DNA from: Pseudoneurospora amorphoporcata
Lineage: Eukaryota > Ascomycota > Sordariomycetes > Sordariales > Sordariaceae
Length of the DNA: 64,000 nucleotides
Assembly (NCBI GenBank): GCA_033297205.1
Contig: MU859108.1
Span: 62,001 to 126,000 of the forward strand
Reading direction: 5' to 3'
The position numbers and the translations under genes were made by a program. This document shows, piece after piece, positions 22,687 to 33,584 of the stretch. The notes under the pieces are model-generated. The model searched no databases. It was given only the letters and a program-made list of their open reading frames with translations, and was not told where the DNA came from. Numbering within the stretch: the first letter of the stretch is position 1; each line of letters starts with the position of its first letter.

Positions 22687-23273
22687 GAGAGCGCGATGGA
22701 AGCTCGTGGGGGAAGGGGGGCCGCGCCGTCACAAAGGCACTTGGTGGTCGTCTTTGTTTCGCCCAAGTAACTTTGTTCGAGGACCGAGGGTGATTATTGT
22801 CGCCGACAATGTGCTTGTCCACGGTTCTTCGTTATTCGAATATCATCAATGGAAGCCATCCATCCACATTGGGCTTTTGGACAAAGAGATGAGGCTTTCC
22901 TGAAGCGTTGTCCGAGTTCCCAATCAGCTTTATCCTCTTCCCCCAAGTCTTTCACGGAGTTACAAATATAGAACAATAAACTTTCGATCATGGGAACTCG
23001 GGCTTCTTTGACGAACAGAGCCACCAAGCGGAGAAAAACAGGCTTCGGGGAAAACTATAAGATCGGGACGGGCTGTTCAGCATCACGATGTTAGCTACTC
23101 TGTTCACCGTTCAGTTCAACAGCGCACAACTCCAACAATCAGGAGAAGATAACCAATAAACAGCAGTCATCAAATCAATAACGAAACCAAGATTGCAAAC
23201 CCCCCTTCACTAGTCGCCTCCTTTCTCTAGCAGCAGGAAAGGAAAAGAAAAGAACAAAGAAAAAACACCAAAA
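22687..23273. other. Promoter region of the SET-domain gene
   Basis: No gene seen. A-rich leader just before the ATG at 23274. Confidence 0.5.
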
Positions 23274-24197
23274 ATGCCACCAAAAAAGGCCAACCGCGTC
23301 ACCAAAGGCGGCAAGCTCGGCCACGGCCCCAAATGGACCCCCTTTGAAGCCTGGAACTTCGACCGCACCGTCCGCGAGATCATCCCGGGCGCCGTCTGCA
23401 AGCAAATCGACTCCTTCTACGCCGACCCTCGGCGTTGGACCCTCTCCGGCCGTCCCCAGCGCCCACGCTTGCCCAAGCTTCCCGCCACCGAACGTGACTC
23501 CAAGTCCGACTACATCACGGACCACGCGCGCGCCGCCATCGCCGAGCCCGTCGACGCCCCGGGCGTGACGTTCTGCTACACGTGCTTTGAGTGCGGGCGC
23601 AACCCTGATGATCCCGCTTGCGGGGTGGAGTGTTACGATGAGATTCAATCCGGTGGTGGAAGTAACGGGATGAAGGCCTTTTTCAAGAAGTGGCTGGAGA
23701 TTCGCCACACAGGTAGCGCTGATAAAGGATACGGTGTCTTTGTGAAGAGCAATGGTCACTACGAAATCCCCAAGGGGTCGTATCTCGGTCATTACGTCGG
23801 GGAGATCATCCCCGGCCCGCCCAAGACCAAGGGAAAGGATGCCGATAATAGGTACCTTTATGAGCCGCAGGTCGGGCTGGAGTGGGATACCGATCGACCG
23901 CTTGTGGATGCGGGCAGGATGGGAAACTGGACGCGGTTCATGAACTCGAGCTGCGATCCGAATGTGGGTGAGAGGATCATGCAGATTGGAAAAGTCAGGG
24001 TGATTGCCTTCTTTGCCAACAAGACGTTGAAGAGCGGCGATGAGCTTTGTATTTATTATGGGGATGATTATTTCAATGGCCATGAGCTGTTGTGTAGCTG
24101 TGATGGGATCCCGGGCGGACCGCATGATCCGACGGTTGTTGGAGCGGGAGATAGGGCTAGGAAGAGGCTGCAGGAGGCTCTGGATCTGCAATATTAA
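23274..24197 (+). CDS. SET-domain protein (putative lysine methyltransferase)
   Basis: Single exon, 307 aa. N-terminus basic (MPPKKANRVTKGGK). A Cys-rich pre-SET-like patch lies at about 101-120 (CYTCFEC...CGVEC). The SET domain spans about 145-268: GYGVFV at 152-157, YVGEIIPG near 174, the S-adenosylmethionine and pseudoknot motif NSSCDPN at 224-230, and the catalytic-type YYGDDY at 261-266. LLCSCDG follows as a reduced post-SET without the third Cys. Known SET proteins transfer methyl groups to lysine of histones or other proteins; the target here cannot be told. The arrangement recalls H3K9-type enzymes, but there is no chromodomain and the pre-SET is abbreviated, so DIM-5 identity is not supported. 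Convergent with NOP9, 340 bp apart. Confidence 0.9.
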   Translation: MPPKKANRVTKGGKLGHGPKWTPFEAWNFDRTVREIIPGAVCKQIDSFYADPRRWTLSGRPQRPRLPKLPATERDSKSDYITDHARAAIAEPVDAPGVTFCYTCFECGRNPDDPACGVECYDEIQSGGGSNGMKAFFKKWLEIRHTGSADKGYGVFVKSNGHYEIPKGSYLGHYVGEIIPGPPKTKGKDADNRYLYEPQVGLEWDTDRPLVDAGRMGNWTRFMNSSCDPNVGERIMQIGKVRVIAFFANKTLKSGDELCIYYGDDYFNGHELLCSCDGIPGGPHDPTVVGAGDRARKRLQEALDLQY

Positions 24198-24538
24198 TCC
24201 TGAAGAGGTTGGTCGGCTTAGTTAGATGTATGTCTTTGGCCTGGCGCTGTAGGATACCCGATGCATATAGACCTGGTTGTTGTTTCTGGATATTTAACTC
24301 TTTTTATTTTTATAAACTTCATCGCTATCTTGACTATGTGTGAAACTCCAGTTAGCTGACGTGGCTCTCCATCTCTGCGAAGATGGGTATGGGAAAGGCG
24401 CAGTAGACTAAATTTGTACAAGAACTTTTCAAAACTATATCTTGTCATCCCATAGGGTATCATATCAATCAACGCTCAGCATCCTGTTCATCAATAGGGT
24501 GCTCTTACCAAGCGGCCCGAATTCATTCGCTTCTCCTT
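24198..24538. other. Convergent 3' region (SET / NOP9)
   Basis: Shared terminator region of two convergent genes. AT-rich around 24,290-24,450. No gene. Confidence 0.5.
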
Positions 24539-26884
24539 CTATGCCTCCACCTCCTTCTTCTCAAACTTCTTCGCCGCAAACCCCTTGGCCTTCTTGGGAT
24601 CAAAGTTCTTTCCAAGATATCCCTTCGGCTTTTTCTCAGCCTCCTCCTTCTCCTTCTCCTCCCTCTTCCTGGGTACCGCCGCTACTCTCGCCGTCTCCGG
24701 GTCCGTCTCCTTCGCCCACCTGACCCAGTCATGGCGTCTGTGGCTCCACATGTCGCCCTTCCACGTCCGCCAGACGTTGCGTCCCAGCCACGTCTCTCTG
24801 AGATCACTTTCGTGGTTCGCAAGCTGCGAGATGATGTTCTCCTTCATGTGGAAGGGGACCGCAGGCGCGTTGGGCTCGGCCGGCTTGGATGGCAGAGAGA
24901 TGATTTCGTTGAGGACGGCGGAGCCCTGCTGCGAGGTGGCGAGCTCGTAAACGTGGGGGAGAAGGGACGACACGAGGACCTTGTGGAAGGTCGGGTTTGT
25001 AGCGGGTGTCTGAAGAGCCTTGATGAGGATCGAGGAGGTGTTGTGAGAGGTCGTGGCCATCTTCATGACCTGTGCCGGCTTAAGGGCGGCAAGTGACGCT
25101 TGGATGGCTTTTGAAGGCTGACCGGGAATGTTTAGCAGGGCGGCGACGAGTTGGCAGCCGTGGTTGAGCATGAAAGCCTTGTTCTTGGCTTCTTGGGTTT
25201 GGAACTTGGGTTGTTGCTTCTCCTTCTTCTCCTCCTTCCTTTCCTCCTTCCCCTCTCCTCCTTCCCCAGTCATTTCTACCTCTGGGATTTGTTCCTCCTC
25301 TTCAACCTCCTCATCAAGCATGCAAAGCTTGGGCACGAGCTTCTTCCAGTCGTTACCGTAAGCGGATGTAAGAGCCTTAAGAAGGGCGTTGATTTCATCA
25401 GTTCCATTACGGATGTGGCAGCGCTCGAAAAGGGTCCTGATGACGTTGAAGCGTCCCTTATCGACGAAGCTTGCCATCTCGGGTATGGACTTCTCAACGG
25501 CATCGGCGAGATCTTCTCTGCTGAGACGGTTGAGAACCTTGATGGCGGGGTAGCAGGCGATATCGTTGCGAAGCAGACTCTGAATACGAGGGCCAAAAAT
25601 GTGTTGCTGAAGACCCTTGAAAATCTTGCCCGGGCAGTGGGTGATGAGTGTTTCGAGAAGTCGCGAACCGATCGGGTCGTAGATCATGGAGTTGACGAAC
25701 TCGGCGGCTTGGGTGGTGTTATCGGCGAATGCGGCGGGCGCGTCGGGAACAAGCATGCCCAAAAGCGTAACCTCGGACTGTGTCTCTTCCTTCTTCTCCT
25801 CCGCCTTGTCATCGTCCTTCTTCTGCTTCTTCTCCTTCTTCTCCTTGCCCTTTACAAACATTGTCAACTCCAGCTCCAACAACAGCTGCAGTGTCGGGTT
25901 ACCGGTAGGATGCCTCGCCAGCACCCTCAATGCCGTGGCATCCATTGTCATTGTGGAATCGTCAATGATCTTCTTAATCGCCATCGTAAACGACGACGGA
26001 ACGGCTCTGATCTGGGAGCTCAATTCACTCTGGTTTGCCGCCGCGCCCTCGACCGTGATGTATTCCTTCTTCCTGCTCTGCAACATACTCTTTGTGCCCG
26101 CCTGATCCAGCGGCCTTCCGGAAAGGATGACGAGCAGCGCGCGGATGGCGTGCGAGCCGAACCTATCAGTGAGCAGATACCCCAAGTGCTCCTCCAGCTC
26201 GTCCAGTGTCAGAAGGAAGAGATCCTCCATTGACGACTTCATGGCCTCCGTCTCCTCCTCGCCCTCCGGAAGGGGCTCCTGCTCGTACTCGCCGCTCAGC
26301 TCCTGGGTAACGACGGGCGCGGACTGAAGGAATAGCTTTTCGCAACAATGACTGGCAAAGCGATGGGTGACAAGCGAAATGAAATGACCGCCAAAGGCGT
26401 CGAATAGGCTCTTCTTCTGACGGGTGTTGGACAGCAGGATCAGGCGTTCCATAAGGCGCGAGCAAGATTGACTGCTGGCCAGCTTGAGTTCCTTGCCGCG
26501 CATCTCCTTGTAGACGTTTTGCAGAAAGATGTCGCGCTCCTCGGTGGAGGGGAAGTCGTTCAGCTCGAGCAGTTCGTCGGCGTGGCGGAAGTACTCTTGC
26601 TCCTGTTCGGCGAGCATACCGAAGAACTCGCGCTCGAAGTTGGTGTTGGGACCGCGACGGCCCTCGGGGCCACCGGGGAAGGCATTCTCGTCGTAGGTAC
26701 CGTCTAGGGGAGGAGGAACATATTCGGCGTCGGCGGGAGTGAAGGCCTCTTGCTGAGCTGCTTCTTCTTCGCGGCGTTGCTTCTTGACGTCTCTCGCTTC
26801 TTCGTGTTCGATTTCCAATCCTCTCTTCTTGGCGCGCTTCTCGTCGCGCACCAACTGGCGTTTCGACTTTCTGTTCTTGCCCAT
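24539..26884 (-). CDS. nop9: Nucleolar protein NOP9 (Pumilio-like)
   Basis: Single-exon gene, 781 aa, the usual length for fungal NOP9. NOP9 is a nucleolar RNA-binding protein with Pumilio-like repeats needed for 18S rRNA maturation in the 90S/40S pathway. The N-terminus is strongly basic (MGKNRKSKRQLVRDEKRAKK), fitting nuclear/nucleolar import. The conserved N-terminal block NTNFEREFFGMLAEQEQEYF precedes repeats containing SRLMERLI, ASHCCEKLF, GSHAIRALL, GSRLLETLI and GSAVLNEIIS. Two charged low-complexity inserts occur, at about 390-410 (KGKEKKEKKQKKDDD) and 560-600 (Glu-rich). The C-terminus is Lys/Glu-rich. It shares a ribosome-biogenesis role with TSR3 at the end of the window, but the two are 37 kb apart and not co-regulated as far as I can see. 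Confidence 0.95.
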   Translation of the reverse strand: MGKNRKSKRQLVRDEKRAKKRGLEIEHEEARDVKKQRREEEAAQQEAFTPADAEYVPPPLDGTYDENAFPGGPEGRRGPNTNFEREFFGMLAEQEQEYFRHADELLELNDFPSTEERDIFLQNVYKEMRGKELKLASSQSCSRLMERLILLSNTRQKKSLFDAFGGHFISLVTHRFASHCCEKLFLQSAPVVTQELSGEYEQEPLPEGEEETEAMKSSMEDLFLLTLDELEEHLGYLLTDRFGSHAIRALLVILSGRPLDQAGTKSMLQSRKKEYITVEGAAANQSELSSQIRAVPSSFTMAIKKIIDDSTMTMDATALRVLARHPTGNPTLQLLLELELTMFVKGKEKKEKKQKKDDDKAEEKKEETQSEVTLLGMLVPDAPAAFADNTTQAAEFVNSMIYDPIGSRLLETLITHCPGKIFKGLQQHIFGPRIQSLLRNDIACYPAIKVLNRLSREDLADAVEKSIPEMASFVDKGRFNVIRTLFERCHIRNGTDEINALLKALTSAYGNDWKKLVPKLCMLDEEVEEEEQIPEVEMTGEGGEGKEERKEEKKEKQQPKFQTQEAKNKAFMLNHGCQLVAALLNIPGQPSKAIQASLAALKPAQVMKMATTSHNTSSILIKALQTPATNPTFHKVLVSSLLPHVYELATSQQGSAVLNEIISLPSKPAEPNAPAVPFHMKENIISQLANHESDLRETWLGRNVWRTWKGDMWSHRRHDWVRWAKETDPETARVAAVPRKREEKEKEEAEKKPKGYLGKNFDPKKAKGFAAKKFEKKEVEA

Positions 26885-27494
26885 ACTGTCAGTCGCTCGG
26901 TTTCTCGGTCGATCGGTGTTGTAGAGTGGTGAAAAAGAGGGTGAGGTAAGGCGTGGGTGGGCGAAGCGAGGATGGTTGTTGGATGAAGGTTGGTAGAATC
27001 CAAATAAAAAGTTTCGTTATCTTATCACTGAGCGAGCACCTTGGGAGACTGTTGGATTGGATGCTTAGTGTAAAGATTCCCTGCTTTAATTTGATTGGGT
27101 GATAAATGCTGTCATCCGGCGTTGCTAGCTAGACCCTAACCCTGATCATTATCAGAGCAGTATTGAAGACCATCACCAAAGACTTCACAATATCAGTGGA
27201 AGTTGTTTATGCAATACCTAACAATAATACTGATGGTGGAAGACTCTCTTAGCTGATAAAACTTCCTCTATAGATGGGCCGTTTATCCAAGCATGCACAA
27301 ATTCCAAAGATGCACCGATACCGCATCTAGGACGCCAGGCCAAGTCGCCAACCAGCACCAAATAGAACGATCCACCATCTTTGCTCCCTTGAATCGTCGC
27401 CTGAAGCAAAAAAGATGAACGCGATCAATATCGTTAAAAGTAGGGAAATGAAAACCGACCCAGAAAAAAAAAAGAAAGAAGCAAAAAGCTCAGC
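26885..27494. other. NOP9 upstream region with telomere-like motif
   Basis: Promoter of NOP9. Holds CCCTAACCCT at 27134-27143. No gene seen. Positions 27,466-27,490 are A-rich and would supply minus-strand T-runs for a Pol III terminator of the adjacent tRNA-like element. Confidence 0.5.
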
Positions 27495-27592
27495 GGCCCA
27501 GACCTGAGTTGAACTCGAGACCAGCTGCCGTCCTACGAAAACACCACGCATTTTCTGGCTACCAGCACACCTACCACGTAGGCTACTGGGAG
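27495..27592 (-). tRNA. tRNA-like element, possibly intron-containing or degenerate
   Basis: The minus strand has several tRNA hallmarks in the right order: CCCAG near the 5' end pairing with CTGGG near the 3' end, T8-A9, a box A-like TAGCCTACGTGG, a D-stem GCCT/AGGT, a possible anticodon stem TGCTG/CGGCA enclosing a loop with an intron-like insert of about 25 nt, and a box B-like AGTTCAACT. T5 and T10 runs follow on the minus strand, as for Pol III termination. Against a working tRNA: the two outer acceptor pairs and most T-stem pairs fail, and the anticodon is ambiguous (AGC if my folding is right). A tRNA pseudogene or divergent Pol III transcript is likely. Confidence 0.35.
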
Positions 27593-27820
27593 TTGTTTAG
27601 AAGGTCTGAATTTAGGGCTTATATGGTCTCAACCTAAGGCAGTGAGGCCCTGCCGCCGGAAAGCTGCGGCCTGTGCCGGCGTGTCGGAACTTTGGTGGGG
27701 CTCGCTGCTTCCGCCTTTACTTGTCCGCCACTTCCCTCCCCTTTACTGCCAGCTAGCATGGACTTCAACGAGTGAATCACCGCTTGACCCGGCCAAAGAT
27801 GATGCTTCCACCACAGCGCC

Positions 27821-29767
27821 CTAAACCGTCGCAGTCCTCAAGACTCCATCCGCCCCCGTCACCAACATCGGCGGCGTATCATCCGGGCTCCTCCCGTTCC
27901 TGTACTTCCACAACCTGCTCAAATCCTTCACCTTCACCTTGGCCGGCTTGCTCTCTCTTCTCGTCCTCGCCCGTCCTTTTCGTTCCACCGGACTATGGCC
28001 ACCATGAATCGCGACCCCTCCAACGGCCTCATCATTATTCCCATTCCCAGTAATGCCATTAGCAAGCCAACTAATTTCCATCGCCTCCTTAGCAGCCGTC
28101 ATCTCGCTCCCGGCCTCCCCAACGGTAATCTCGCTCTCCATGAACTCATTCCCAGTCTCCGCACACCCAATGAAAGCACCAGTTTTAGGGTCCTTTTCGA
28201 GCGGGAACATGCCGTCAAGATAATGTTGGCACAGCTGGTGTCCGCCGCGGACGGTGGTGCGCGCAAACACGCGGCCGATGAAGCGCGGTATGGTGCGTTG
28301 CCCCGGAATGGAAGTGGCAAAGTGCAGGATCCCCCACAAAGCGACAAAGTCGGTCGTGTGCGCGTAGTGCTCGATGTGGCCGATGGCGCGGCCCGAGACG
28401 GCTGAGGGGGTGATGGCGCTGGTTTCGGAGGTGAGGGCGGGGATGCTGGGTTCTACCCAGGAGGAGGAGGAGGATGATGTCGGCTCCTCGCCGTTGGTAG
28501 TGTAAGTGTCCGTCGTTGGTGCGGCTGCGGTTGTACCTGTGGCCGCGGGAGTGGTACCCGTGGTCGTGGTCCTCTGCTGCTGTGCCTGTGGGGACGTTTC
28601 GGTCAGGGGTTGGTTGTCGGACAGGGCTCCCTGGGCTTGCTCCGTGTTCCCACTTCCCACTGTCGTGTTGGTGGAGTCGGTGGATGCCGCCAGAGGGTTG
28701 CTGATGGCATTGTGTTGGGACCGGATGTTTCGATGCGGGTTGTTGAAATGGTTGGCGGCGTTTCCAAAGGTGTAGACTTCAAGCTTCGCCAGAAGATTTT
28801 GTGGGAGCTCTTGGAGAAGCCAGTCGATGATCATGCCTCCCTCGATGGCGCCCTGAGAATGCAGGACGAAGATGACCTTGGAGTACTGCGGGTTGTAGAG
28901 CTTCTCCTTGATGATCCGGTAGCAGATACGCACGTCTGCTGTGGCGTAGCCGAGGTTGCGTTGGACGAGACACTCGATGACATCGAATAGGATTCCGGCA
29001 CTGGATCGGTGAGCTTAATAAGAGTGACACACAAGGGTCTGGCTCCGAAGGCATTGGACTCACGTTTTGTTGTGTATCCCGAGGATGGGACGCTTGAAGG
29101 TAATGGCTAGTCGGTTAAGGTTACTCTGCATCCAGTGCTCTCTACCCTCTTGTCAGCTCAGCTCGCTCAGAAACCGTGGGGGATCGTAAGACCAAGTTTC
29201 AGCCAGTTGGACCTACCCCACTGCCACACCATTGATGAAGATCCATTGTTCATGGGCATGCTCGGGAAGCGCTGGTGCGTATTTCGAATCGGAATGGTAT
29301 TCGACCTCCTTCCCGTTCAGCAGAGTGCAAAGCCAAGAGTTGACGAGCATAAACAACCCGATAGCCAAGGCAGCGGTCCAGACGGGGAACAGAATTAGTG
29401 TTGGAAGGGTCACGATAAACCCAAGTTGCAACACAACGAGTACTGCGTGAAGACCAACACAGAACAGGTTCCCCCGCGTGATGGATAGCTCATCCAAGTC
29501 TCCCGAATCTGATGGCGACAGGGGAATCAAGACGTAGGGGAGAGCCCAGATGAACTTGAAGAAATAGTAAATATCAAAGGCCATCAACTTCAACGGTCGA
29601 TCCGTATAGCTGTAGTTGATGACTGACTGCTCCCCGATCTGAGAGCCAAAGAATTTTGTCTTGTTGGAGGTAGGCGTCTCCGCCTTTCGCCATTTGGACG
29701 CCATGAATGCGAGTGAGGCAAATATGGCCACGATGGTGAAGCCAGATATGACGAGAAGAGTTGGCAT
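27821..29767 (-). CDS. Membrane-anchored alpha/beta-hydrolase-like protein
   Basis: Three exons, 29767-29217, 29141-29064 and 29000-27821; introns 29142-29216 (75 nt) and 29001-29063 (63 nt); 602 aa. The first exon encodes a membrane segment at the extreme N-terminus (LLVISGFTIVAIFASLAFMA) and several more between about residues 75 and 160 (for example FCVGLHAVLVVLQLGFIVTL). The conserved soluble part follows: GEHWMQSNLNRLAITFKRP, GILFDVIECLVQRN and the nucleophile-elbow-like VIFVLHSQGAIEGG (S about 258) with a YTFGNAANHFNNP block. Fungi have a conserved family of this layout related to lipase/DUF676-type hydrolases. A Ser/Thr/Gln-rich insert (about 310-400) separates this from a segment with HIEHYAHTTDFVALWGIL. 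Substrate unknown. The exon joins restore one continuous conserved frame. Confidence 0.85.
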
Positions 29768-30979
29768 CGTCAGTGAAGACTTGAAGACTCAAAAAGGCTT
29801 TATAAGAATGAATCATAGAACTAGCGCAGCCTCTTTATGGTTACACCAACTCCGATCCAAGTTGACTCCAGTCCAAGTTAGTCCTAGCAAGCCTGGTTGG
29901 CGTCGGTAGGGTACTTGAGAAATCGCATTCTGACCAAAGCTGAGTCGGGGCTGGTTGGTGGACAACCTTGGCGCCCGATTGGTTGCATCCAGATCCGTTT
30001 CCCGCCCGTCTTGCAGGACCAACAGTGATGAAGGCCTCCAACAAATTGGCCGAACCCAAAAGCTGGCCCCGTTGGGACGTCAGATGCCCTCCCTGAATAT
30101 TTTGACGGTTGGGCGGCGTGATGGCTGGTTGGCGGTTGGCTTGGAGTTGACGTCCAGCCAAGACGGCCAAGAAAAGGCGCATCAGCCGTGCTGTAGGGCT
30201 GGTCCGCTAGGCCACCCTAAGCCTCCCCACTTGACGTTCTCATGGCGCCATCTGATAGGGGATGAGGTTGGTGATGGCGTAAAGGTGCGTTGCACAGCTG
30301 GCAATGTGTTTATTTTCAGTGTGAAGTTGAGTCCAACCAGCCGTGCCGGTGTTTTGGGGATGCTGGGAGCAAGATTTAGAAGTTGGAAGCAGGTACCCGC
30401 ATGCGAGGTTGCTGATCAGTGCTGGCCGTTCCGTCTTGTTTTGCTTTTTGCTTTGCTTTCTTCCCGCGCGTGCTTGCCGCAGCTAAATGTTGAATTTTGC
30501 ACGAAATGAATCGATCTCGTGGTTGCCAGCGGGAGAAGAACGATGTATAAAAACGAAAGGTACCTACCTTAATTTATTTACTTCTTTATATATTTATAGG
30601 CTACCGTGGGAGTTTATAGCTAGTACGTTGTACCGTCAATACTTTCGCTTAGGTTAGGGTTAGGTGTAGATGTGCAAATCAAACGATTCCATTCCGACAT
30701 CACACAATATTGCTCGGAAACACCCAAAGAAGAACATAATGCGGCTAGGGGATGTTTGATTCTTCCCCTTCGCAGCAAGATATATTGAAGCACATGTGGT
30801 TGGTGTAAACCTACCTCCTTGTATCGTCGCCCTGTTCGTGATTGTCCCCAGGCTGGGTCGCGATGTTCAAACATAGACATAGAAATTCATTGAGAAGCAA
30901 GGGTATCGAGTAAAAGCATAGAACCAACCAACCACCGGCGCCCGCAGTATTTCACATGTCGCACAAATCCCCATGCCAT
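29768..30979. other. Intergenic region with telomere-like motif
   Basis: Promoter of the hydrolase-like gene and 3' side of the next minus-strand gene. Contains GGTTAGGGTTAGG at 30652-30664. Plus-strand frame 29955-30509 has no motif and is not convincing. No gene seen. Confidence 0.5.
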
Positions 30980-32392
30980 TTATCTGCATTGTCCCGTCAA
31001 CAACGCTTCGTTGTCGCCCTCCTCACCATGAGGAGTCACTACCAGTGTCGGAATGTTGAGACTTCGTGCATGAGCCAGTTCATAGTAATCGTGGTAATCA
31101 TCCTCAGCATTCCTTTCGTTCGCATCAACATGTTCCGCAGAAGTGTTCGGGCCCACCACGCCAGTCTCGGTCACCCAGCTCCGTGCCCTGTGCAACTCTG
31201 CCGGTCTGGTGGGCACACCGCTTTGCACCGATCCGGACCCGACAACGATACCGGAGCGCTCCGTTACGCTTCCCGACGGACGGCTTCCCCACCCGAACTC
31301 GGCGCCGATTGCCTGGTCTATCCGGGACCTCAAGGCCTCGGATGTGGGCGACGGCTCCCTGTTGTTCTTCTTTCCGCCAAGTATTTTGACGGTATAACCT
31401 AGTTTCTCCGGTCCACGTGCGTTGCTGTAGCTGTAGCCTTCTAATTTGTTATAGGCAAGGTCATAGGCCTCGAACTTTAGGAGGCGACGATATGTGTAGA
31501 AAGCGTAGAAGAGCATTATAAGTATTATGCCCCTGCATCACACGTCAGCTTGGCGATCATGATGCTAAGGGCAATTCATGTTCTTACAGGAGAATGCAAT
31601 CCAAAGCCAAGCCAACTATTGAGTAGTGGCGGTCCGAGTATTTGATATAGACGGAAGCATCTAAGCCCAGCATTCCGCTGGCCAGTGTGGATTTTATAAG
31701 ATATGTGCACAGCATGAAGAAGGGGGCCAAGGTCTCAGACCTCGCCTTCCATATTTCCGCAACAGTAAGAGCTACAGAGATTGATGAGAACCCAACTTGA
31801 GTTGACTCCCAACTGACGGAAGGTCTCCATGTTAGTGCGCCGCAAAATTGGTGTGAAGGTGTTGAGCCGTTGTGATGACGTACACTATTTGAACTATGGG
31901 ATCCTGGCCATGCGATGTCTCGTCTTCAAAGGTCCGAGATGTCACGGAGAGCCGGTAGGAGAAAAGGCAAACCAGGCCGAGAAGAATACCAATCTGTGTC
32001 ATCCAACATGGAGTGAGGAAGCGAATGCGCCATTCAGCGCGTGCGAAGAGCACCTGGTCCAGATTCACAGTCATGTTGCTATATGGTGGATCGTTGCATG
32101 TGAGGTGCCGCAATGAATAAACCGGTGTAGTTGTGAGTGCAGAAGGCGCTTGTTGGTCGAGGTCATCGAGCGTTGTTCCTCGTGAACGGGAATCGCGTAT
32201 CCTTTCCCATTTGTTGCCGGTCACCCCGCCCCAAAGTTCCCGGTAACTATCCCTAGCGTGGCAGTGAATGTCGGTATTGTAGAATGAGATCGGTGTCAAC
32301 AGTAGTGTACAGACTACAGAGGCATGTCCTTCCCGGATCCGCCGGTAGAAGCGGAGGAGAGATACTTGTCGGATGGAGAACGCTTCGGCATT
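30980..32392 (-). CDS. Multi-pass membrane protein, 5' end unresolved
   Basis: Not a named family to me; the layout is that of fungal multi-pass membrane proteins with a cytosolic tail. Three exons are clear: down to 31884, 31812-31588 and 31532-30980, with introns 31813-31883 and 31533-31587 (good donors and acceptors; phases agree). Predicted membrane segments: ASVVCTLLLTPISF (first exon, upstream of 32299), MTQIGILLGLVCLFSY, VGFSSISVALTVAEIW, LAPFFMLCTYLIKSTLASG and IVGLALDCILLGIILIMLFY. A hydrophilic loop with NxT glycosylation sites precedes the second, and the C-terminal 130 residues are polar. The frame is open to 32392 but contains no ATG before codon 32074; the upstream hydrophobic segment looks real, so a 5' exon or lost start is likely. 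Confidence 0.6.
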
Positions 32393-33584
32393 TTATCCGT
32401 AACTTTCACAGCTCAGCGCCCGGCAACCCAACGAGAGGGCTGAGGAGTGGATTCCTGTAGGACTCAGAAGGGAGCCGCAGAGGTCCACTGGCTCATGGAG
32501 ACAAGCGCCCGTTTGTCTCTCAGGGTTGGTGGTCTCGGGGAAGCGTTGGCTGGGCTGTAGTGTTCCTAGATTAGAACTAAGGTAGGCGGTGGCTGTCTCG
32601 CGGCCGCTCCATGGCAAAGCAAGGAACAGTTAAATCTATGGAAGCCACTTCTTCGTGATTGGGTTTGTGAAAGCGCATGCATGCCCAGGTGGGCTAAACA
32701 GCATGAGCTAATGAGTGTTAGGCGCAGGGCTGACGACCTCGCGATTTGGTGGAGGGTGGTGGAAAGGCGTTGACATGGTTACAACGAGGCACTCTGAGAA
32801 CCAACAGCGCAGCCTCCAGCGCTTGTCGCGATCCTTACCCGTTTGGCGACGAGATAGAGTTCATGTTGCTCCACGTCTCCAACATCGTGGCATTTCTCAT
32901 TTGAGATTGTTCAGATTAGGAGGTGTCGGGCACATGGGGATTGGAGGATGCGTGGTGACAAGCGCAGGAAGCGGAAAAGGAAGGGGGAGGTCCAAAAATA
33001 AAACCAAGCGAGGGAAGTTGGGTCAGACTGACCAATGGTCGGATAGGAAGGAGCGTTGCCTGCCGGCTGCGCCTCAAGGAGGGAACCTAAACCTGCAGGC
33101 TGCGGACCCACTCAAGCTACAGAAAATTATGGAAGAGGGCCGACAAATATCCATATTTTCTGGAGCAGTCGGTCATTTGTCACTTTTTGTCTGATAGCGA
33201 TTCAATTTGAGAAACTCTCGCGGTCAAGAGCTCATTGATTATTGTAAACCCTTTCAACACCCAAATGCCATGCATTGACCTGGGTCGTCCGTGATCGCCG
33301 CCCTGTTCGATCATGACATGGGCCATAGGCAGGTGATGGACGGTCTACCCAGTCCTGAAGCCCGCAAGGGTCTCTAGCCTCACAGCGAAGCGCCCGACAA
33401 GATCAATTTCCTAGGCCACCCTCACTTCCGTCCCGCGGTATTTGAGCATCCTCATTACAGCCTCTCCTTTATGACCTTGGCCCCGGACACGCCATAGCGC
33501 TTCTTGACGTTGTGTTCTCCCCACTATAGCCCTACCCCGTGAACACCAGCGTATGTATCGTTCCCTCATTTTCGCTCATTGGCC
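32393..33584. other. Intergenic
   Basis: Lies upstream of the membrane-protein gene. I searched it for a first exon in phase with 32392 and found no convincing ATG plus donor. The plus-strand frame 32715-33194 has no motifs. No supported gene. Confidence 0.45.

Noticed and set aside
23175..24191. Minus-strand 338-codon open frame
   Set aside because: Antisense shadow of the SET-domain gene; Val/Gly/Ile/Pro-rich without a domain.
25151..26233. Plus-strand 360-codon open frame with Leu runs
   Set aside because: Antisense shadow of NOP9; the Leu and Val runs mirror Lys/Glu-rich codons.
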